64,000 nt of DNA from DASXQK01 sp963757155 (GTDB lineage: Bacteria; Pseudomonadota; Alphaproteobacteria; Dongiales; Dongiaceae), in assembly GCA_963757155.1 (NCBI GenBank), contig CAVWQS010000010.1:248001-312000 (forward strand). The letters run 5' to 3'. Shown one piece after another: positions 60,723 through 64,000 of this stretch. The position numbers and the translations under genes were made by a program. The notes beneath the pieces were generated by a model. It saw only the letters and a list, made by a program, of their open reading frames with translations, was not told where the DNA came from and searched no databases. Each line of letters begins with the position of its first letter. Position 1 is the first letter of the stretch.

Positions 60723-60777
60723 CTTCTGGCACATCTGCGACGTTGCCGGCCAATTCCCGTATGTCTGGTTTAGGCCG
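60723..60777. repeat. Dispersed TGGCACTT repeat, copy j, left part (right part at 62003-62060)
   Basis: TGGCACATCTGCGACGTTGC then CCGTATGTCTGGTTTAGGCC; the IS30 begins immediately after. On the other side, 62003-62060 holds the tail with GGCCGAGTTTGACCCATAGC, which is uninterrupted by IS1111 here and gives the empty target. Confidence 0.8.
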
Positions 60778-62000
60778 GCGGATTCACTAGGTCAGCGCAA
60801 CACCTTCTAATCTTTCTGGATGAGGAGGTGGGACATGGTGACGTCACGGATTTGGTTCACGGCGCAGCAGAAGGCGGATCTGTGGGAGCGCTGGAGGAAC
60901 GGGCAGAGTGCTGCGGCTATCTCGCGGGCGCTGGAAAGGAGGAACAAGACCGGCGTTGAGCGGATCGTTGTACTCCATGGAGGGATCGCTCCGGCGCCAC
61001 GGCGCAGAGCGGTGTCAGCGCTGAGGCTTGAGGAGCGGGAAGAGATTTCCCGTGGCATTTCGGTGGGCCGGTCGCTGCGGCAGATCGCCCAGGGCCTCAG
61101 ACGAGCGCCATCAACAGTAAGTCGGGAGATCAGGCGCAACGGCGGCAGTCAGGCCTATCGTGCAAACCGGGCCGAGAGGAGCGCCTGGGAGCGGGCGTTG
61201 CGTCCCAAGCCTTGTCGCCTGGCGCTGCATAGGGAGCTACGATGGCGCGTGGCGCAGAAGCTCGCGCTGCAATGGTCGCCGGAGCAGATCTCCGGCTGGC
61301 TGAAGCAGGAGTTCCCGACCGACCAGGATATGCAGATATCTCACGAAGCGATCTATCGCAGCCTCTTCATCCAGACCCGCGGCGTGCTGAAGAAGGAGCT
61401 GACGGCACACTTGCGTACTGCGCGGCGGATGCGTCGTCCCAGGAGCCACAATGCGAAGAGTGGACAGGGACATATCCTCGATATGGTCTCCATTCGCGAG
61501 CGGCCCCCCGAGGTTGAGGATCGCGCCGTGCCGGGCCATTGGGAAGGAGACCTTCTTACCGGAGCGAACGACACGCACATCGCCACCCTCGTCGAGCGCA
61601 ACACCCGCTTCACGATGCTCGTCAAGATTCCCCGTAGGGACACAACGACTGTTGTTGCTGCACTTGCCAAGCACATCCGCAAGCTGCCCGAGGAGCTGCG
61701 ACACTCGCTAACCTGGGATCAAGGCAAGGAGATGCATGCCCACAAACGCTTCACGTTTGCCACAAACGTGCAGGTCTACTTCTGTGATCCTCGCAGCCCC
61801 TGGCAGCGCGGCTCAAACGAGAACACCAACGGCTTGCTGCGTCAGTACTTCCCGAGAGGAACCAACTTCTCGCGTATCTCCCAGAGCTACCTCAACAGCA
61901 TCGCCCTGCGGCTCAATCAACGTCCGCGAAAGACCTTGGGCTTCGAAACGCCAGCCGATAAACTACGAGAGGCGTTGCACTGACCGGTTGAACTCACAGC
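60778..62000 (+). mobile_element. IS30-family insertion sequence, intact
   Basis: About 1.22 kb with imperfect inverted ends (GATTCACTAGGTCAGCGCAA at 60781 and the complement of CAGTGCAACGCCTCTCG near 61976) and one intact transposase gene. Both flanks belong to one dispersed repeat, so it inserted into that repeat. A truncated copy (34951-35464) sits at the same position of another copy of the repeat, in the opposite orientation. Confidence 0.92.
60835..61983 (+). CDS. IS30-family transposase
   Basis: 382 aa from ATG 60835 (GAGGAGGTGGGAC just upstream; a second in-frame ATG lies at 60820). An N-terminal helix-turn-helix (RSLRQIAQGLRRAPSTVSRE) is followed by the IS30 DDE domain: first Asp in PGHWEGDLLTGAND, second in SLTWDQGKEMHAHKRF and Glu in SNENTNGLLRQYFPRG. 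The C-terminus is FETPADKLREALH. The frame is complete, so the element may be active. Confidence 0.95.
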   Translation: MVTSRIWFTAQQKADLWERWRNGQSAAAISRALERRNKTGVERIVVLHGGIAPAPRRRAVSALRLEEREEISRGISVGRSLRQIAQGLRRAPSTVSREIRRNGGSQAYRANRAERSAWERALRPKPCRLALHRELRWRVAQKLALQWSPEQISGWLKQEFPTDQDMQISHEAIYRSLFIQTRGVLKKELTAHLRTARRMRRPRSHNAKSGQGHILDMVSIRERPPEVEDRAVPGHWEGDLLTGANDTHIATLVERNTRFTMLVKIPRRDTTTVVAALAKHIRKLPEELRHSLTWDQGKEMHAHKRFTFATNVQVYFCDPRSPWQRGSNENTNGLLRQYFPRGTNFSRISQSYLNSIALRLNQRPRKTLGFETPADKLREALH

Positions 62001-62080
62001 CCCTTTGCCGACGTTTCCGGACAATGCCGGGATGGCCGAGTTTGACCCATAGCGGACGGCGAGCGGTGACCTATTGGCGG

Positions 62081-62986
62081 CTACCGCCTTAACGTGGGCC
62101 GCGGCCCGCTCAACGCCAGGTGCTCAAAGAGGTCCCGCGCGGGCGACGCCAATTCCTCTTCGGAGCGAACGCACACCGACAAACGGCGTGTAGCCCAGTT
62201 ATCTGCAAGTCGGACAGACGCGATTTTTTCATATCTGCCGCAGCGGCGGGCGGCCGTCTCCGGCACGATGCCGAGGCCGACGCCGTCAGCTGCCATATGA
62301 CAGATCCCTTCGAACGTCCGTAGCCGGACTCGTACCTTCAGATTGGCGCCCATCCTTACAGCCTGGAGGTCGATGTGCTCCTGCAGTGCGCCATCCGCGA
62401 GCCCGACAAAGTGCTGATCCAGGATGTCCGCAAAGGCTACGCGCCTCTTTGCTGCCAGCGCATGACCACGCGGCACCACCACAACCAAGCGGTCTAAGGC
62501 GAAGGGGCGCATCTTTAGGCTACCGGTTTCGACCGCATCCGAGAGTATGCCAATTTCTACCACCCCAGCCGCGACTGCTCTCGCGATCTCTACGCTCTGC
62601 CGTTCCTTCAGCTCGACATCGATTCGCGGATGGGTAGCCATCCAGGCGCTGAGTCGTTGAGGTAGAAATTGCGTGAGGGCCGCCGTGTTCGTGGCGAGCA
62701 GGATGGTCGCGCGCAATCCACTAGCATGCTCGACGAGATCGCCATGCATCTGTGCCATCTGGCGCCAGATCAGGCGGGCGTGACGCGCAAGCGCCTCGCC
62801 GGCTGGGGTCGGCCAGACACCGCGGCGGCCGCGCTGAAGCAGCTTAACCTTACCGATGGCTTCCATGTCGCGCAGACGCTCGCTGGCGGCCGGCAACGAA
62901 AGCCCCACGTCTGCCGCTCCGTGGGTGATGCTGCCTGTATCTACCACGGCGAGGAACAAGCGAAGGTCGATCAGGTCGAAGCGCAT
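62081..62986 (-). CDS. LysR-family transcriptional regulator
   Basis: 301 aa from ATG 62986 (MRFDLIDLRLFLAVVDTGSI). The N-terminal winged helix (GAADVGLSLPAASERLRDME) is LysR-typical and the C-terminal half has the effector domain (VVVVPRGHALAAKRRVAFAD, DGVGLGIVPETAARR). It is divergent from the TauE/SafE gene with 98 bp between starts, the standard LysR layout, so that exporter is the likely target. In-frame codons upstream to 63091 are not used. Confidence 0.9.
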   Translation of the reverse strand: MRFDLIDLRLFLAVVDTGSITHGAADVGLSLPAASERLRDMEAIGKVKLLQRGRRGVWPTPAGEALARHARLIWRQMAQMHGDLVEHASGLRATILLATNTAALTQFLPQRLSAWMATHPRIDVELKERQSVEIARAVAAGVVEIGILSDAVETGSLKMRPFALDRLVVVVPRGHALAAKRRVAFADILDQHFVGLADGALQEHIDLQAVRMGANLKVRVRLRTFEGICHMAADGVGLGIVPETAARRCGRYEKIASVRLADNWATRRLSVCVRSEEELASPARDLFEHLALSGPRPTLRR

Positions 62987-63084
62987 ACAGACGACAATAT
63001 CCGACATACAGCCTTCGGACCAGCCGAAGTCTGTCTGCGGATCATCCACATTGTGGATGCGGACAAATCCGTTACCTGAAGAGC

Positions 63085-63833
63085 ATGTCAAATTTTTCGA
63101 TGCTACTTCTGTCGGCTATCACCGCCACGTTCATTGTGGCCGGGTCGTCAAGGGCGTTACCGGCATGGGACTGCCCACCGTAGCCATGGGCCTGCTCAGC
63201 GCCCTGATTTCGCCCCTGGCCGCAGCCAGCCTGCTGATCGTCCCATCTTTAGTAACCAATGTCTGGCAGCTCATGGCAGGGCCGAACTTTGACCCGCTCC
63301 TGCGTCGGCTCTGGCCGATGATGCTCGCGGTTGTCGTGGGAACAGTTGCCGGACTATCGCTGCTCACCAGCGGCCACACCACGCTGGCGATGAGCGCGCT
63401 AGGCGGAACTCTTGTCCTCTACTCTGCCTACACGCTTTTCGCTCGCCAGTTTCGTGTGTCGACGGCGCTAGAGCCATGGCTGTCTCCCCTCATCGGCACG
63501 GCAACCGGCCTCATTACGGGAGCCACCGGCATCTTCGTCATCCCCGCAGTGCCCTACATTCAAACGCTCGGTCTCGAGAAGGACGATCTGGTTCAAGCGC
63601 TTGGCCTATCCTTCACCACCTCCACGATTGCCCTTGCGGTCGGGTTGGCAATGCGAGGCGCCATTGATATCGACAATCTCGCCATATCGGCGTTGGCGAC
63701 CGCTCCAGCGCTCGCCGGTATGTGGGCCGGCCAGATCATCCGAAGCCGCGTGAGTCCGTCAACATTCCGACAATGGTTCCTGCTCTGTCTGCTGCTCTTC
63801 GGCGCCGAGATGTTCTCGAGGCCGTTTCTGTGA
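63085..63833 (+). pseudogene. TauE/SafE-type sulfite/organosulfonate exporter, single-base frameshift near its start
   Basis: From ATG 63085 the frame MSNFSMLLLSAITATFIVAG encodes the first membrane helix but then shifts; the other frame from about 63145 continues VVKGVTGMGLPTVAMGLLSA through the rest of the family sequence (FIVAGVVKGVTGMGLPT joins if one G is added to the GGG at 63142-63144). Eight helices and the GATGIFVIPAVPYIQTLGL core follow. TauE/SafE permeases export sulfite, sulfoacetate or similar anions. The location fits a sulfur module (thiol and persulfide dioxygenases upstream). A homopolymer deletion is a common assembly error, so it may be intact in the organism. Confidence 0.85.
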
Positions 63834-63858
63834 GCGCAACGATCCTCAGGAGCCAAGC

Positions 63859-64000
63859 ATGAGCACGAACATCGAAGGAAAAGTCGTCGTGATTACAGGT
63901 GCGAGCAGTGGCCTCGGGGAAAACACCGCACGTCACCTCGCAGAACTCGGATCAACCGTCGTACTCGGAGCACGCCGCAAGGATCGGCTCGATGCCACCG
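63859..64000 (+). CDS. Short-chain dehydrogenase/reductase, N-terminal part (runs off window)
   Basis: MSTNIEGKVVVITGASSGLG is the classical SDR start with the cofactor motif TGASSGLG, then HLAELGSTVVLGARR, where the Arg after the second strand suggests NADP preference. It begins 25 bp after the exporter gene, so it may be in the same operon. The product cannot be specified from the first 47 codons. Confidence 0.9.
   Translation, partial: MSTNIEGKVVVITGASSGLGENTARHLAELGSTVVLGARRKDRLDAT

Overview
The window looks like the chromosome of a high-GC alphaproteobacterium, probably a soil or plant-associated member of the Hyphomicrobiales or Rhodospirillales. That placement is an inference from protein styles: TPR-type class III adenylate cyclases, GcvT-fused dimethylglycine-dehydrogenase-like and MttB-like enzymes, and FAD sugar dehydrogenase subunits. 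There is no rRNA or tRNA to settle it.

Region 1 (1-21.1 kb) is ordinary, densely coded backbone. It holds two RND efflux systems facing each other (1-3511 on plus, 3546-7983 on minus), a methylated-amine pair on minus (MttB-like methyltransferase, then a frameshifted FAD/GcvT dehydrogenase), and a sugar-acid block on plus (IlvD/Edd dehydratase, then gamma and alpha subunits of an FAD sugar dehydrogenase). A cold-shock protein, a fumarylacetoacetase-type hydratase, AraC and LysR regulators and a flavin-binding protein follow.

Region 2 (21.1 to about 58.7 kb) is a large accessory island. It opens with a P4-type tyrosine integrase directly after the flavin-binding gene, whose 3' end looks replaced. 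Next come an excisionase-like protein, overlapping small DNA-binding genes, three exact 18-bp repeats and a two-gene module (25444-26465). The second gene of that module, a 96-aa Gly/Lys-rich protein with a CRLHGG motif, recurs downstream as at least ten same-strand copies or fragments up to 46.3 kb. Small unrelated genes lie between consecutive copies, giving a cassette-like array. The island also carries cyclases (one fused to a MarR domain), a frameshifted arylamine N-acetyltransferase, an extradiol dioxygenase, a DUF4038 glycosidase-like protein, an Hpt protein, many small orphan genes, and intact or decayed IS1111/IS110, IS30 and IS630 elements. A dispersed non-coding repeat family (core TGGCACTT) is scattered from 29 to 62 kb and is where both the IS1111 and the IS30 elements landed.

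Region 3 (58.9-64 kb) returns to recognisable metabolism. A thiol dioxygenase and a persulfide dioxygenase-rhodanese fusion are separated by an intact IS30 from a LysR regulator, a frameshifted TauE/SafE exporter and the start of an SDR. Together these suggest thiol/persulfide oxidation with export of the product.

Three otherwise conserved genes carry single-base frameshifts (about 10357, 28913 and 63143). These may be real lesions or assembly errors and should be checked against reads.
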